DNA of 64,000 nucleotides. Origin: Halomonas sp. M4R1S46. Its GTDB lineage: Bacteria; Pseudomonadota; Gammaproteobacteria; Pseudomonadales; Halomonadaceae. Numbering within the stretch: position 1 is the stretch's first letter; each line of letters begins with the position of its first letter. The position numbers and the translations under genes are program-made. This document shows, piece after piece, positions 48,221 to 57,270 of this stretch. The stretch is taken from positions 2,294,001 to 2,358,000 of the forward strand of contig NZ_CP107008.1 in assembly GCF_025725685.1 (NCBI RefSeq). Direction: 5' to 3'. The notes under the pieces were generated by a model. The model did no database searches, was not told where the DNA came from, and saw only the letters and a program-made list of their open reading frames with translations.

Positions 48221-48835
48221 TCACGGCCGGCGACGCAGGGCCAGGGTCGCCAGGTGCACCGGTAGATAGACCACCAGGGGCCAGCCCAGCATCAGTCCGA
48301 CGAGATACACCAGCGGATCCAGGCTCGCCTGTGGCTGACCGAAGGGGCCCTGCACCCAGTTGATGTTGCGCTCGGGGTCGGTGACGACGTAGCTCAGCGG
48401 AATCACCACCCAGGTCAGGGCGACCTGCCATCCCAGGCCGCGGCGGTCGTAGCCCAGCCGCCACACGCCGTAGCCCGCCACCAACGGCAGCAGCAGATGG
48501 AACAGCGAAAGCAGCCGAAAGGCCAGGGGGCGGGCGGCATTGAACATGTACTCGGTCCCGCCGATGGGATGCACCCCGGTGGCGAGCGCCACCGCCACAT
48601 CCACTGCCCACAGCACGCCCACCAACGTCACCGCCAGCCACTGGGCGGAGATCAGCAGACGGCTCTCGGTCCAGAGGGCGACCAGGATCAGGAAGCTCGC
48701 CAGGTCGCACAGCCACAGGAAGTTCTGCCAGCCCAGCACCCGGCCATAGAGCGTCGCCCAGATGACCACCCAGAGCGTGAAGGCGAGCTTGAGCCACAGC
48801 GGCAGGCGGCCGCGCCTCGGGACCAGGCCGCTCAT
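48221..48835 (-). CDS. Multipass membrane protein of unknown function
   Basis: This 204-aa protein has about six hydrophobic helices, for example LKLAFTLWVVIWATLYG, FLWLCDLASFLILVALW, AFRLLSLFHLLLPLVAGYGVW and VYLVGLMLGWPLVVYLPVHLAT, and a conserved-looking loop TDPERNINWVQGPFG. The start at 48835 overlaps the stop of the tyrR-like gene by 4 bp, so it is translationally coupled to that regulator. I do not recognise the family. It converges on recQ with only 4 bp between stops. Confidence 0.75.
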   Translation of the reverse strand: MSGLVPRRGRLPLWLKLAFTLWVVIWATLYGRVLGWQNFLWLCDLASFLILVALWTESRLLISAQWLAVTLVGVLWAVDVAVALATGVHPIGGTEYMFNAARPLAFRLLSLFHLLLPLVAGYGVWRLGYDRRGLGWQVALTWVVIPLSYVVTDPERNINWVQGPFGQPQASLDPLVYLVGLMLGWPLVVYLPVHLATLALRRRP

Positions 48836-50394
48836 GCCTCCTCCGTGCCGATGCCGTGGCGCTTGAGCTTGTTGGCGATGGTGGTGTGGGAGACCCCCAG
48901 CCGTTTGGCAAGCTGGCGGCTGGAGGGGTGCTGGGGATAGAGGGTCGCCAGGACCCGGCGCTCCACCTCGCCGAGGATCTCGGTCAGCGAGCCGTCCAGG
49001 TCGATGCCGGCCAGTCCCGGCGCCTGGCCCACGTCGGGCAGGCGCAGGTGGGCCGGCTCGATGGTCCCGCCCTCGCACAGCGAGACCGCCTGGAAGAGCA
49101 CGTTCTCGAGCTGACGCACGTTGCCCGGCCAGTGGTAGCCGGTCAGGCGCGCCACGGCGGCCGGCGACAGGGTGGGCAGCGGGCAGCCGATCTGCCGGGC
49201 GGCACGGTCGATGAAGTGCGCCGCGAGTTCCTCGATGCCGTCCAGGCAGTCGCGCAGGGGCGGCACCGCCAGGGTCAGGACGTTGAGCCGGTGGTAGAGG
49301 TCATGGCGGAAGCGCCCCTCGGCGCACAGCGTCGGCAGGTCCTGCTGGGTGGCACAGATCACCCGCACGTCCAGGTAGGTCTCCTCGTCGCTGCCGACCC
49401 GGCGGAAGCCGCCGTCCTGAAGGAAGCGCAGCAGCTTGACCTGCATGCGCGGGCTGGTCTCGCCCACCTCGTCGAGGAAGATGGTGCCGCCGGCGGTGAG
49501 CTCGAGCAGCCCCAGCTTGCCCTCGGGTCGGGCGCCCTCGAAGGCCCCGGGGGCATAGCCGAACAGCTCGGTCTCGGCCATCGACTCCGGCAGGCCGGCA
49601 CAGTTCAGCGCCATGAAGGGCGCCTGGCCGCGGGGACTCGCCAGGTGGCAGGCCCTGGCCAGTAGCTCCTTGCCGGTGCCGGTCTCGCCCTGGATCAGCA
49701 AGGGGGCATCCAGCGGCGCCATGCGCCGGGCCTCGCGGATCAGCGCGGCGAGGCGTGGGCTGGACTGGAACAGCGACTCGAAGCCGCGCAACTCCTGGCG
49801 CTGCACCTGATAGATGCGCTCGCCGATGCGATCGGCCCGGTGCAGGGTGACCACGGCCCCGGCCAGGGAGGCGACGTCCACGAGGTTCTCGCGATGCAGG
49901 GGCGCGATGTCGGCCAGGAAGACGGTGTCACGCAGCTTGACCCTCAGGCCATTGACCCGGGCGTTGTTGCGGCGGATCAGCGCCGGCAGGTCGAGGTCGG
50001 GCAGGTAGCGGTCCAGGGACAGGCCCGGCACCTCGTCGACCCGGACCCCAAGCAGCTGGCCGGCGGCCCGGTTGGCGGCCACCAGGTGGCCCTCCATGTC
50101 GATCGACATCACCGGGTCGGAAAGCGACGAGAGCAGGGCATCGAGCTCCAGGTGGCGTCGCTCGCTGGGCATCAGGCTGACCCGGCGGACCCCGAACACC
50201 CCGGGCACCCGCTCGAGCTCGGGCTTGAGGGTGGTCAGCTGGGCGTTGAGCAGGTTGGGCACATGCAGGTAGATGGCATTGCCGTGTTCGCCACCGACCT
50301 CGCCGTGGGCCACGTTGAGGCCGTAATCGGCGAAGTGGGCGACGATGTCGCGCAGGATGCCGATCCGGTTCTGGCAGTGGAATCTCAGACGCAT
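48832..50394 (-). CDS. tyrR: TyrR/PhhR-family aromatic amino-acid regulator
   Basis: This 520-aa protein has an N-terminal ACT domain (MRLRFHCQNRIGILRDIVAHF), a PAS domain (LSDPVMSIDMEGHLVAANRAA), an AAA+ domain (GETGTGKELLARACH, TIFLDEV, RFRHDLYHRLNVL) and a Fis-type HTH (SSRQLAKRLGVSHTTIANKLKRH). The GAFTGA loop that contacts sigma-54 reads GAFEGA, as in TyrR/PhhR proteins that act on sigma-70 promoters. It faces phhA divergently, and TyrR-like boxes lie between them, so phhA-phhB-aminotransferase is its probable target. Confidence 0.95.
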   Translation of the reverse strand: MRLRFHCQNRIGILRDIVAHFADYGLNVAHGEVGGEHGNAIYLHVPNLLNAQLTTLKPELERVPGVFGVRRVSLMPSERRHLELDALLSSLSDPVMSIDMEGHLVAANRAAGQLLGVRVDEVPGLSLDRYLPDLDLPALIRRNNARVNGLRVKLRDTVFLADIAPLHRENLVDVASLAGAVVTLHRADRIGERIYQVQRQELRGFESLFQSSPRLAALIREARRMAPLDAPLLIQGETGTGKELLARACHLASPRGQAPFMALNCAGLPESMAETELFGYAPGAFEGARPEGKLGLLELTAGGTIFLDEVGETSPRMQVKLLRFLQDGGFRRVGSDEETYLDVRVICATQQDLPTLCAEGRFRHDLYHRLNVLTLAVPPLRDCLDGIEELAAHFIDRAARQIGCPLPTLSPAAVARLTGYHWPGNVRQLENVLFQAVSLCEGGTIEPAHLRLPDVGQAPGLAGIDLDGSLTEILGEVERRVLATLYPQHPSSRQLAKRLGVSHTTIANKLKRHGIGTEEA

Positions 50395-50457
50395 GGGGCA
50401 CTCAAAGAAAGAAAGGACCGACGGCGGCAAAAGGGCGTCAGGCGAGCATGACTCTAC

Positions 50458-50475
50458 TGTCAAGATAACGTGACA
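50458..50475. promoter_or_regulatory. TyrR/PhhR-type box, tyrR-side
   Basis: TGTCAA-gataac-GTGACA is an imperfect 18-bp palindrome with TyrR-box geometry, 64 bp upstream of the tyrR start. It could mediate autoregulation. Confidence 0.6.
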
Positions 50476-50540
50476 CGAGAGCCGCGACAACGCCCGACAT
50501 CCCTGTCCTGGCACGCCGCCGAGAGGGGGAGGGCCTCGGG

Positions 50541-50558
50541 TGTCAAGATTTCGTTACG
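50541..50558. promoter_or_regulatory. TyrR/PhhR-type box, phhA-side
   Basis: TGTCAA-gatttc-GTTACG shares its first eight bases with the box at 50458 and its right arm with the one at 34808. It lies 122 bp upstream of the phhA start, suitable for activation by the TyrR-like regulator. Confidence 0.6.
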
Positions 50559-50679
50559 ACAGGCCGCCCTTTCTCGCGGCCTGCCCCTCCGCCCCGGCCC
50601 TCCCTCCCCGCGCCGACGAGCCTAGACTCCGGGTATTCCCTCCAAGGCCATCACAACCCCAACCGCCACGGGAGACATC

Positions 50680-51501
50680 ATGAAGGCTCAAACAAGCAAG
50701 AAGACCGCCTACCAGGCCAGGATGCCCGATGCCCAGGGCCATATCGCCTGGTCCGATCAGGAGAATGCCACCTGGCAGACCCTGATGGAGCGCCAGGTCG
50801 AGCTGCTGCCGGGCCGCGTCTGCCAGGAGTATCTGGACGGCATGGAGCGCCTGGCGCTGCCGGTGGAGCGCATTCCCCAGCTCGCCGAGGTGGACGCGGT
50901 GCTGCGCGAGGCCACCGGCTGGGAGACCGCCCAGGTACCAGCGCTGATCCCCTTCGATACCTTCTTCGAGCTCCTGGCCAATCGCCGCTTCCCGGTGGCC
51001 ACCTTCATCCGCACGCCGGAGGAGCTGGACTACCTGCAGGAGCCGGACATCTTCCACGAGATCTTCGGCCACTGCCCGATGCTGACCAATCCGGCCTTCG
51101 CCGAGTTCACCGCCACCTACGGCCGCCTGGGGCTGACCGCCTCGCCGAAGGAGCGCGTCTACCTGGCGCGGCTCTACTGGATGACCGTGGAATTCGGCCT
51201 GGTGGACACGCCGGCGGGGCGGCGCATCTATGGCGGCGGCATCATCTCCTCGCCCAAGGAGACCCTGCACGCCCTGTCCGAGGTGCCGGTGCACGCGCCC
51301 TTCGACCCCATTGATGCGCTGCGCACGCCCTATCGCATCGATATCCTCCAGCCCCTCTACTATGTTCTGGAGGGCCTGGAGACGCTGCACGAGCTGGCGG
51401 GCCGCGACATCATGAGCATGGTCCACGAGGCGATGGAACTCGGCCTGTTCGAGCCGCGCTTCCCGCCCAAGCCCAAGCCGGCCGAAGCCGCCAGCGCCTG
51501 A
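50680..51501 (+). CDS. phhA: Phenylalanine 4-monooxygenase
   Basis: Non-heme iron, tetrahydropterin-dependent enzyme hydroxylating phenylalanine to tyrosine. This 273-aa protein contains the substrate segment [25 protein letters not shown] with both iron-ligand histidines, and the Glu ligand in [15 protein letters not shown]. Length is typical of bacterial monomeric enzymes. First gene of phhA-phhB-aminotransferase, divergent from its probable regulator. Confidence 0.97.
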   Translation: MKAQTSKKTAYQARMPDAQGHIAWSDQENATWQTLMERQVELLPGRVCQEYLDGMERLALPVERIPQLAEVDAVLREATGWETAQVPALIPFDTFFELLANRRFPVATFIRTPEELDYLQEPDIFHEIFGHCPMLTNPAFAEFTATYGRLGLTASPKERVYLARLYWMTVEFGLVDTPAGRRIYGGGIISSPKETLHALSEVPVHAPFDPIDALRTPYRIDILQPLYYVLEGLETLHELAGRDIMSMVHEAMELGLFEPRFPPKPKPAEAASA

Positions 51502-51545
51502 CCACCGCCGTTAGCGAATTCCCCCGACAACCACAAGGAGTCATC

Positions 51546-51884
51546 ATGAGCGAGCTTTCCGAACAGCAGTGCGAAGCCTGCAGCTGGGATGCCCCCCACG
51601 TCACCGAGAGCGAGATCGAGCAGTTCCGCCGCGACATCCCCGAGTGGCAGATCGTCGAGCGCGATGGCATCATGCAGCTGGAGCGGAGCTTCACGTTCCG
51701 CAATTTCCGTCAGGCCCTCGAGTTCACCAATCGCGTCGGCGAGATCGCCGAGGACGCGGGTCACCATCCTGCCCTGCTGACCGAATGGGGCAAGGTCACC
51801 GTGACCTGGTGGTCCCACGAGATGAAGGGCCTGCACAAGAACGATTTCATCCTAGCCGCCAGAACCGACGAGGTAGCGAAGTAA
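51546..51884 (+). CDS. phhB: Pterin-4a-carbinolamine dehydratase
   Basis: Regenerates the pterin cofactor of PhhA by dehydrating the 4a-carbinolamine. This 112-aa protein contains [43 protein letters not shown], with the catalytic His-His and Trp segment typical of DCoH proteins. aaggag lies upstream of the start. It is immediately followed by the aminotransferase start with no spacer, so the genes are coupled. Confidence 0.96.
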   Translation: MSELSEQQCEACSWDAPHVTESEIEQFRRDIPEWQIVERDGIMQLERSFTFRNFRQALEFTNRVGEIAEDAGHHPALLTEWGKVTVTWWSHEMKGLHKNDFILAARTDEVAK

Positions 51885-53072
51885 ATGTTCGAGCAAATTG
51901 AGCGGGTTCCCGGGGACGCCATCCTCGGGCTCATCGAGGCCTTCAAGAAGGACACCAATCCCCAGAAGGTCGATCTCGGCGTCGGCGTCTACCGTGACGC
52001 CCAGGGCAATACCCCGGTGATGCGCGCGGTCAAGGAGGCCGAGGCCCTGCTGCTCAAGAACGAGACCACCAAGACCTACATCGGTTCTCACGGCGACCCG
52101 CGCTATGGCCAGGCCATCCTGCCGCTGGTGCTGGGCGCGTCGTCGCCGGTCCTCGAGGCCGGTCGCGCCAGCGCCACCCAGTCACCGGGCGGCACCGGTG
52201 CCCTGCGCCTGGCCGCGGACCTCATCGCCACCCAGCTGCCCGGCAAGGACGTCTGGGTCAGCGACCCGACCTGGCCGAACCATCTGGGCATCTTCCCGGC
52301 GGCGGGCCTCACGCTGCACAAGTACCCCTACGTGGATGCCGAGAATCGCCTCGACTTCGGCGGCATGCTCGCGGCCCTGAAGCAGATTCCCGAGGGCGAT
52401 GTGGTGCTGCTGCACGCCTGCTGCCACAACCCGACCGGCTTCGACCTGTCACGGGACCAGTGGCAACAGGTGCTGGAGGTGGTCAAGGAGCGTGGCCTGC
52501 TGCCGCTGGTCGACTTCGCCTACCAGGGCTTCGGCGAGGGCCTCGACGAGGACGCCTACGGCGTGCGCCTGCTCGCCGAGAACCTCGACGAGATGATCGT
52601 CACCAGCTCCTGCTCCAAGAACTTCGGCATCTACTGCGAGCGGACCGGTTGCCTGATCATGGTGGCGAAGAACGCCGAGCAGATGGAGAACGTGCGCTCC
52701 CAGGTCGCCATCGTGGCCCGGGAGAACTACTCCAACCCGCCCGCCCATGGCGGCTCCATCGTCTCCGAGATCATGAATTCCGCCGAGCTCGCCGCCATCT
52801 GGCGCGAGGAGCTCACCGAGATGCGCGATCGCATCAACGGGCTGCGGCGCCAGTTCGTCGAGGCCCTCCAGCCCTACGGGCTCGACGAGAAATACGCCTG
52901 CGTCGCCGAACAGCGCGGCATGTTCTCCTATACTGGCCTGACGCCGGACCAGGTGGACCGCCTGCGTGACGAGTACGGCATCTACATGGTGCGCTCCGGC
53001 CGTGCCAACGTGGCTGGCTTCTCCGACGAGAACCTGCCCTACCTGGCCAAGGCCATCGCCGCGGTCAACTGA
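51885..53072 (+). CDS. phhC: Aromatic amino-acid aminotransferase (class I, PLP)
   Basis: This 395-aa PLP enzyme of the AspC/TyrB subgroup, by context converting tyrosine to 4-hydroxyphenylpyruvate, the HppD substrate. Visible features: VDLGVGVYRD near the N-terminus, QSPGGTGALRLAADL, HACCHNPTGFDLS, the PLP-lysine motif VTSSCSKNFGIYCERTG, and SNPPAHGGSIVSEIM. Sequence alone does not exclude an aspartate preference; the phh operon argues for aromatic substrates. ATG follows the phhB stop directly. A strong terminator follows. Confidence 0.93.
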   Translation: MFEQIERVPGDAILGLIEAFKKDTNPQKVDLGVGVYRDAQGNTPVMRAVKEAEALLLKNETTKTYIGSHGDPRYGQAILPLVLGASSPVLEAGRASATQSPGGTGALRLAADLIATQLPGKDVWVSDPTWPNHLGIFPAAGLTLHKYPYVDAENRLDFGGMLAALKQIPEGDVVLLHACCHNPTGFDLSRDQWQQVLEVVKERGLLPLVDFAYQGFGEGLDEDAYGVRLLAENLDEMIVTSSCSKNFGIYCERTGCLIMVAKNAEQMENVRSQVAIVARENYSNPPAHGGSIVSEIMNSAELAAIWREELTEMRDRINGLRRQFVEALQPYGLDEKYACVAEQRGMFSYTGLTPDQVDRLRDEYGIYMVRSGRANVAGFSDENLPYLAKAIAAVN

Positions 53073-53098
53073 GCCGGCCCCACCGCCTGCTCACACAA

Positions 53099-53126
53099 GA
53101 CGCCCGGGTCTCACGACCCGGGCGTC
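53099..53126 (+). terminator. Rho-independent terminator of the phh operon
   Basis: gacgcccgggtc-tcac-gacccgggcgtc is a perfect 12-bp stem with a 4-nt loop followed by tttgcattt, 26 bp after the aminotransferase stop. Confidence 0.88.
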
Positions 53127-53187
53127 TTTGCATTTCATTGTCTGTCGAATGCCTCGGTGGACACGCCACGACCACTTGGGTGGCGGG

Positions 53188-53730
53188 TCAGTCGAGGCTG
53201 GCCTCGCCCTCGGCGGAGCCGGAGAGGCCGGCGTCTGCCCCGGCCGACCCCGCCGCCCCGGCGGCGTTATCCAGGCTCTGCTCGGCGGTGCCGGTGGCCG
53301 ACTCGAGTGACTGCTCGGCGGTACCCGTGGCCGACTCCAGGGCCTCGTCGGCGGTCCCGGCGGCCTGTTCCATGGACCCTGCGGCACGCTCACCGGCCGC
53401 CTCCAGCGTGTCACCGGCCTGCTCCTGGGCCTGCTCGGTGCCCAGGTAGGGCTCGCCTTCCGCGGCGGCGCCCTGTCCGGCCTGGGCGCCCATGCCCGTG
53501 CCGGCACTGCCGTCCGCGGCGGCACCCTGTCCGGCCTCGGTGCCCATGCCCGTGCCGGCACTGCCCTGGGCCTCGACGCCGAGCTCTGCCCCGGCACTCT
53601 GCCCGGCCGCCTCCGCCTGGTGGGAGGTCTCGGCCTGTGTCTGCATCCCGGCACTGTCGGCCAGGACGGTATTGGCGCCAAGCCCCGCGATCGCGAGGGT
53701 GATACTGATACCCAGTGTCTTCAGCTGCAT
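53188..53730 (-). CDS. Secreted low-complexity repeat protein, unknown function
   Basis: The 180-aa product has a signal peptide (LGISITLAIAGLGANTVLA) and a mature part made of Gly/Ala/Ser/Glu/Gln. Two kinds of internal repeat are visible: GSAGTGMG-xx-AGQGAAA twice (about residues 56-92) and ESATGTAEQSL twice near the C-terminus (about 131-152), the latter amphipathic like LEA-type 11-mers. No Cys and very few aromatic residues. Such hydrophilic periplasmic proteins might buffer osmotic or desiccation stress, but this is conjecture. Confidence 0.7.
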   Translation of the reverse strand: MQLKTLGISITLAIAGLGANTVLADSAGMQTQAETSHQAEAAGQSAGAELGVEAQGSAGTGMGTEAGQGAAADGSAGTGMGAQAGQGAAAEGEPYLGTEQAQEQAGDTLEAAGERAAGSMEQAAGTADEALESATGTAEQSLESATGTAEQSLDNAAGAAGSAGADAGLSGSAEGEASLD

Positions 53731-54129
53731 GCTACCTCCGTCATCGAACCGCCGGGCGCTCCCGGCCTGTCCTGTGTATGGGGTTCCCTGTCGACCGGAC
53801 CCGTCCCTGGCCCGGCACCCTCCGTGGCGGCGGAGAACCCTTGCTGCCGCCCGACGCCCTGGACAAGGATCGCCAGGGCTACAGGCTGGAGCAGCGAAAG
53901 ATATGCCAGGACTAAATAAAACACTTCAAAAACAATTGGTTATTAACGAACACGGGCCACACTACACGGTGAGACGTCCGTCTGGGCCCGAGGGATCGTC
54001 GGCATTCGACGACACCCCTTCGCACCGGAATCCCGAATCCCTGCGTGATCAACCAGTTACAGTGTTGCCAAAGCAGAACAGCCCGCGCGGCGAGGCCGGG
54101 CGGGCTGCAGGATGGGCCGGTCGCGGCGA
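53731..54129. other. 399-bp intergenic region, no gene seen
   Basis: Contains the putative promoter area for the repeat-protein gene and, at 54079-54107, a weak cagcccg/cgggctg stem past the dadA stop. The middle (53910-53960) is locally AT-rich (aaaacacttcaaaaacaatt). No reading frame with recognisable product was found. Confidence 0.6.
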
Positions 54130-55386
54130 TCAGACGTAGCGCGAGACGTCGAGCCCACGCGGGTCGATGGCCGGTTGGCGAGCGTCGATCAGGTCCGAGA
54201 GCAGCTGGCCACTGCCGCAGCTCATGGTCCAGCCCAGGGTGCCATGACCGGTATTGAGCCAGAGATTGCCGTGCTTGGTGGCCCCGATGATCGGCGTGGA
54301 GTCCGGCGTCATGGGACGCAGGCCGGTCCAGAACTCAGCCCTGGCCACGTCGCCCCCCTCGGGGAAGACATCCTGGACCACCATGCTGATGGTGGCTCGA
54401 CGCTTTTCCAGCAGGCTCAGGTCATAGGAGGCCAGCTCCGCGGTCCCTCCCACGCGGATGCGATCGTCGAAGCGCGAGATCGCCACCTTGTAGCTTTCAT
54501 CCATCACCGTGGACTGGGGGGCCCCGCCATCGTCGACCACCGGTATGGTCAGGCTGTAGCCCTTGACCGGGTAGATCGGCAGGCGAATGTCCAGGTCCTT
54601 GACCAGGAACGGCGAATAGCTGCCCAGGCAGACCACGTAGGCATCGGCGGTCAGCTCGCCGGCGCTGGTGACCACGCTCTCGATGCCGGCACCGCCGCGC
54701 TTGAGACGCTGGATATCGACATGGAAGCGGAACTCGACCCCCAACTGCTCCCGGCAATGGTCTGCCAGGCGATTGGTGAACAGATGGCAGTCACCGGTCT
54801 GGTCATCGGGCAGGTGGAGCCCCCCCACGAACTTGCCGGGCACCCGGGCCAGCGCCGGCTCCACGGCCTTGATCGCCTCGCTGTCGAGCAGTTCGTGGCG
54901 CACGCCGCACTGGGTCAGGACCTTCATGTCCTTGGCCACCGCCTCGACCTGGCTATCGTGGCGGAACAGCTGCAGCAGGCCGCGCTGGCGATCCTCGTAG
55001 CGGATCCCCGTCTCGGCACGCAGGGCATCGATGCAGGCCCGGCTGTGCTCGGCGATGCGCACCATGCGCTCCTTGTTGACGGCATAGTGCTCGGCGTTGC
55101 AGTTGGCGAACATCTTCATCATGAAGCGCGCCATGGTCGGGTCCATCCTGGGCTGGATCTTGAGCGGGGCGTGCTCCTGGAACATCCACTTCATGGCCTT
55201 CTGGGGGATACCCGGCGCCGCCCAGGGCGAGGAGAAGCCGAAGGATACCTGGCCGGCATTGCCGTAGCTCGTCTCCATGGCCGGCGACGGCTGTCGATCC
55301 ACCACCGTGACCTCATGGCCCCGGCGGGCCAGGTAGTACGCGCTGGTGACGCCCACCACGCCACTGCCAAGAATCAGTACCTTCAT
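54130..55386 (-). CDS. dadA: D-amino acid dehydrogenase small subunit
   Basis: FAD-dependent, membrane-associated dehydrogenase that oxidises D-alanine and other D-amino acids, passing electrons to the respiratory chain. This 418-aa protein shows the dinucleotide motif [28 protein letters not shown] at the N-terminus, [31 protein letters not shown] and [33 protein letters not shown] at the C-terminus, all DadA hallmarks. No racemase gene (dadX) adjoins it. It has an AT-rich upstream region at 55480-55580. Confidence 0.96.
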   Translation of the reverse strand: MKVLILGSGVVGVTSAYYLARRGHEVTVVDRQPSPAMETSYGNAGQVSFGFSSPWAAPGIPQKAMKWMFQEHAPLKIQPRMDPTMARFMMKMFANCNAEHYAVNKERMVRIAEHSRACIDALRAETGIRYEDRQRGLLQLFRHDSQVEAVAKDMKVLTQCGVRHELLDSEAIKAVEPALARVPGKFVGGLHLPDDQTGDCHLFTNRLADHCREQLGVEFRFHVDIQRLKRGGAGIESVVTSAGELTADAYVVCLGSYSPFLVKDLDIRLPIYPVKGYSLTIPVVDDGGAPQSTVMDESYKVAISRFDDRIRVGGTAELASYDLSLLEKRRATISMVVQDVFPEGGDVARAEFWTGLRPMTPDSTPIIGATKHGNLWLNTGHGTLGWTMSCGSGQLLSDLIDARQPAIDPRGLDVSRYV

Positions 55387-55583
55387 GTGCTGCCCTCACC
55401 TTCTCGTTGTCACTTGCGGGAACGGCATGGCCCGGGCGGGGAACCCGGGCCGAATGAGGGACAGAGTATAGGGCGAACAATACAGGCTATTATTCTGTTT
55501 TTATGTCAATAAATTTACACAATAACCAAATTCTTAATACTACTCAGACTTATTTTTCGATTATCCGTCATTTTTTGGTCCAT

Positions 55584-56933
55584 TCAACTACCATGGGCTG
55601 GGCTGCGCCGGGGGCTCGCCAGAATGCGTCGCAGCAGCTGCCAGGCCGCGAGCCCCGCCAGCAGGTTGCCGACGGCGGCGCCCAGCGCCAGGCCGCTCAC
55701 CCCGGCCACCCAGGCCCCGGCCCACAGGCACGGCAGGTAGAACACGAACAGCCGGACCGCGGACATCAGCATGGCCCTGAGCGGCCAGCCGAGCGCGTTG
55801 CCGGCCGAGACCACCAGCATGCACACGCCCAGGGCGGCGTAGCTCGGCAACAGGAAACGAATCAGGATCGCCAGCTCGTCCCGCACCTCCGGGTTGCCCG
55901 ACAGGGTCTCGGCGACCCAGGGCGAGACCAGCGCCAGGACCACCCCCAGCAGCAGCTGCCAGGCCACCACCACGCGCAGCGCCAGGCGCATCAGGCGTTG
56001 TACCTGCTCCCAGTCACCGGCGCCGTAACAGCGCCCGAGCCACGGCGGAAGCGACATGGTCATGGCCAGTACCACCATCAGCGAGAGGGTCTCCAGGCGG
56101 CTGGCGAGTCCCCAGGCCGCCACCTCGGCCTCGCCCAGCCGTGCCACCACCGCGATCGCCAGCATGGCGGCAAGCGGGGGCATCAACTGGCTGACCATGG
56201 CCGGGCCGGCGATGCCGGCAAAGGGACGAAGTGACTCTCGGGCCTCCGCCAACAGCCCCGCTCCGGCCAGCCAGTGCGTCCCCCGCAGGCGGGCGCCCAG
56301 CACGACCAGCCCCACCCCGAAGGCCAGCACCGTGGCCCAGGCCGCCCCGGGCAGGCCCAGGCCCGGCCAGTCACCGATGCCGAAGATCAACAGGGGGTCC
56401 AGCGCCAGGTTAACCAGGCTGGTCAGCACCATCAGCGACCCCGGGAGTCGGGTGTTGCCATGGGCACGGAAGAGGCTGTAGCCGAAATAGAGCGCCGCGC
56501 CCAACCAGGCGGCCAGGAGCTGGGGGGCCCAGTAGTCGCGGATCAGTGCCAGCGATGCCGTGTCGGCCCCCAGCCGGCGGAAGACCGGCCCCTGGGTCAG
56601 CCAGAGCACCAGCCCCAGCAGCGCGATCACCGCCGTGCCGGCCAGCAGCACCAGGCTGCCCAGGCGCCGCGCCCTCCCCGTCTCCCCGGCACCCAGGGCA
56701 CGAGACACCAGGGCGGCAATGGCAATGCCCATGCCCACCTGAACGCCGATGATCAGGAACGACAGCGGGAAGGTGAAGGACTGGGCCGCCAGTGGCCGGG
56801 TGCCCAGCCGGGCGACGAAGGCACTGTCCACCAGTTGGAACCCCAGCAGGGCCATCACGCCGATGGCCATGGGCCAGGTCTGACGCCACAGCGTCAGCCC
56901 CAGCGACGATGAGGGGGGCGAGGGATGACTCAC
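55584..56933 (-). CDS. MATE-family efflux transporter
   Basis: This 449-aa exporter has twelve predicted helices. The first includes MAIGVMALLGFQLVDSAFVARLGTRPLAAQSFTFPL, whose topology and GTRPLAA segment are typical of MATE proteins, and the mid-protein LVNLALDPLLIFGIGDWPGLGLPGAAWATVLA is a strong match. It probably uses a Na+ or H+ gradient to expel cationic drugs or metabolites. The GTG at 56933 is preferred since ggag lies 7 nt upstream; a TTG at 56951 is an alternative. It is upstream of dadA on the same strand, separated by about 200 bp. Confidence 0.9.
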   Translation of the reverse strand: MSHPSPPSSSLGLTLWRQTWPMAIGVMALLGFQLVDSAFVARLGTRPLAAQSFTFPLSFLIIGVQVGMGIAIAALVSRALGAGETGRARRLGSLVLLAGTAVIALLGLVLWLTQGPVFRRLGADTASLALIRDYWAPQLLAAWLGAALYFGYSLFRAHGNTRLPGSLMVLTSLVNLALDPLLIFGIGDWPGLGLPGAAWATVLAFGVGLVVLGARLRGTHWLAGAGLLAEARESLRPFAGIAGPAMVSQLMPPLAAMLAIAVVARLGEAEVAAWGLASRLETLSLMVVLAMTMSLPPWLGRCYGAGDWEQVQRLMRLALRVVVAWQLLLGVVLALVSPWVAETLSGNPEVRDELAILIRFLLPSYAALGVCMLVVSAGNALGWPLRAMLMSAVRLFVFYLPCLWAGAWVAGVSGLALGAAVGNLLAGLAAWQLLRRILASPRRSPAHGS

Positions 56934-57014
56934 ATCTACTCCGGGTCGCAACGTGAGCTGGGCATTCTACGCCATCCCGTGACGACTCTCAGTCGGCAAA
57001 CCCGTGGAAGGCAA

Positions 57015-57270
57015 GGCTATAGAACTTGGATATGACGAGGGGCGCCGGGGACAGGTCGGAGAGGAGGTCCTACGCCAGGGGTGAGGAGCACGGCTCCGAA
57101 CGGGCTGGCCATGGATGGCCAGCACCGGACCTGCAAGCGGAGCGGGACGCGAGAGCGCCGCAGGGCGTCGGTAGCGCCCAAGGAAGGGTTTACAGCGCCT
57201 CCTTGATGGTCCGGCACCCCGGGACCTGTCGCCGGATCAGCCCCGAGCGACACGGCTAACTGCGATAGCC
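57015..57270 (+). repeat. Full-length dispersed repeat (256 bp) with inverted termini
   Basis: The element starts ggctatagaactt and ends aactgcgatagcc, imperfect inverted termini matching in 10 of 13 positions. Internal blocks gacgaggggcgccgggg and gaggaggtcctacgccaggg are identical to the partial copy at 4635-4714, in the opposite orientation. The right end abuts the stop codon of the GGDEF-EAL gene exactly. It encodes no transposase, so it resembles a MITE-like non-autonomous repeat. Confidence 0.75.

Noticed and set aside
55504..55519. TGTCAA-taaa-TTTACA as a further TyrR box upstream of dadA
   Set aside because: Arms fit but the spacer is 4 bp instead of 6, so the geometry is wrong for TyrR.
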